Positions 6,069-6,562 of a stretch of DNA of 6,562 nt are shown here, one piece after another. The stretch is taken from the NCBI GenBank assembly GCA_016870945.1, contig VGAH01000050.1, positions 1 to 6,562 on the forward strand. Reading direction: 5' to 3'. This DNA is from Actinomycetota bacterium. Its GTDB lineage: Bacteria > Actinomycetota > Actinomycetes > S36-B12 > UBA5976. How positions within the stretch are numbered: position 1 is the stretch's first letter; the number at the start of each line of letters is the position of its first letter. The position numbers and the translations under genes are program-made. The notes beneath the pieces were generated by a model. The model had not been told where the DNA came from. It made no database searches and worked only from the letters and a program-made list of their open reading frames with translations.

Positions 6069-6562
6069 TTTTGGGGTCGTCGCTGCAGAGACTGCAGGCT
6101 TACTTGATTGCTGTGTTGCCCGGCTTGGTCTTGTTGACAGGCATTGTCGCTCTGGCTTTCGCCATCAATTCATTCGTTTCTGCTGCGAGCCCTATTGCAG
6201 TGGCAGTGCTTTTTGGTTTGATGATTGGCAACTTCTTGGGCTGGCCCGCTTTCGCGAAAGCAGGCACCGACTTGGCAGCCAAAAGGTTCTTGCGCATTGG
6301 CGTGGTTTTGCTAGGGCTACAAATTTCGTTTCTGAGCCTGCGCGAAATTGGTGTGCCCGGGTTGGCTGTGGTTCTGCTAGTCGTCTTTGGCACCTTTTTT
6401 GGAATTCAACTTCTTGGGCGAATTTTCAAAGTCGATGAACCTCTTCGATTGATCATCGGCGCTGGCTTTGCCATTTGTGGGGTGACGGCGGTAGCTGCGG
6501 TAAGCCCAGTTGCTCGGGCTAACAAAGCGCAGGTTTCGTATGCGGTGGCTTTAGTCGCGTTA
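6065..6562 (+). CDS. YeiH/UPF0324 membrane protein (putative sulfate exporter family), N-terminal part
   Basis: An open frame of 166 residues continues past the window edge, against roughly 300-350 for the family. It is strongly hydrophobic, with likely membrane spans near 13-34, 41-58, 77-92, 97-115 and 128-148. Family marks are FLRIGVVLLGLQISF (75-89) and GFAICGVTAVAAVSPVARA (134-152), which match the LLGLRLSF and AICGxSAIxA signatures of UPF0324 proteins. The likely start is TTG 6065, overlapping the comC stop as TTGA. TTG 6071 is an alternative, and both precede the first span. Members of this family are found beside sulfonate-degradation genes and are proposed to export sulfate or sulfite, which suits its place right after the sulfite-producing lyase pathway. 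Transport has rarely been shown directly, so the substrate is inferred. Confidence 0.88.
   Translation, partial: MILGSSLQRLQAYLIAVLPGLVLLTGIVALAFAINSFVSAASPIAVAVLFGLMIGNFLGWPAFAKAGTDLAAKRFLRIGVVLLGLQISFLSLREIGVPGLAVVLLVVFGTFFGIQLLGRIFKVDEPLRLIIGAGFAICGVTAVAAVSPVARANKAQVSYAVALVAL

Noticed and set aside
6083..6097. Two CTGCAG hexamers separated by three bases near the start of the exporter gene.
   Set aside because: They lie inside the coding frame as Leu-Gln codons and are too short and simple to call an operator.

Overview
The window reads as one tightly packed plus-strand operon for breaking down an organosulfonate sugar, most likely sulfoquinovose (6-deoxy-6-sulfoglucose, the head group of the plant and algal sulfolipid). 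Seven genes run in the same direction with overlaps or gaps of at most 49 bases. The first and last are cut by the window edges. Every longer ORF on the minus strand lies opposite one of these genes and looks like a shadow.

Layout: 1-183 is the C-terminal end of a Gfo/Idh/MocA-type NAD-dependent protein. 180-1658 is an L-fucose isomerase-family sugar isomerase. 1667-2587 is a PfkB kinase that resembles sulfofructose kinase YihV. 2593-2907 and 2886-4052 are the small and large subunits of (R)-sulfolactate sulfo-lyase (suyA, suyB). 4102-5052 is a D-2-hydroxyacid dehydrogenase matching (S)-sulfolactate dehydrogenase (slcC). 5049-6068 is a malate/lactate-type dehydrogenase matching (R)-sulfolactate dehydrogenase (comC). 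6065 to the end is the N-terminal part of a YeiH/UPF0324 membrane protein of the putative sulfate exporter family.

Proposed working order: the first protein may release or modify the sulfosugar. The isomerase would convert sulfoquinovose to sulfofructose, and the kinase would make sulfofructose-1-phosphate. An aldolase and a sulfolactaldehyde dehydrogenase, neither of them in this window, would yield (S)-sulfolactate. SlcC and ComC then invert it through sulfopyruvate to (R)-sulfolactate, SuyAB splits that to pyruvate and sulfite, and the YeiH-type protein would export the sulfite or sulfate. The lower half (SuyAB, SlcC, ComC) is firm from sequence. The sulfosugar assignment of the upper half is inference from family, YihV resemblance and context.

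Organism: probably an actinobacterium. The base composition is moderate (mid-50s % GC by eye), there are many TTG and GTG starts, genes are coupled through TTGA stop/start overlaps, and packing is dense. Such features would suit a small-genome aquatic actinobacterium such as a planktonic Microbacteriaceae relative, but this placement is tentative. No RNA genes, mobile elements, CRISPR arrays, convincing promoters or terminators were seen, and there is no gene-free stretch longer than 49 bases.
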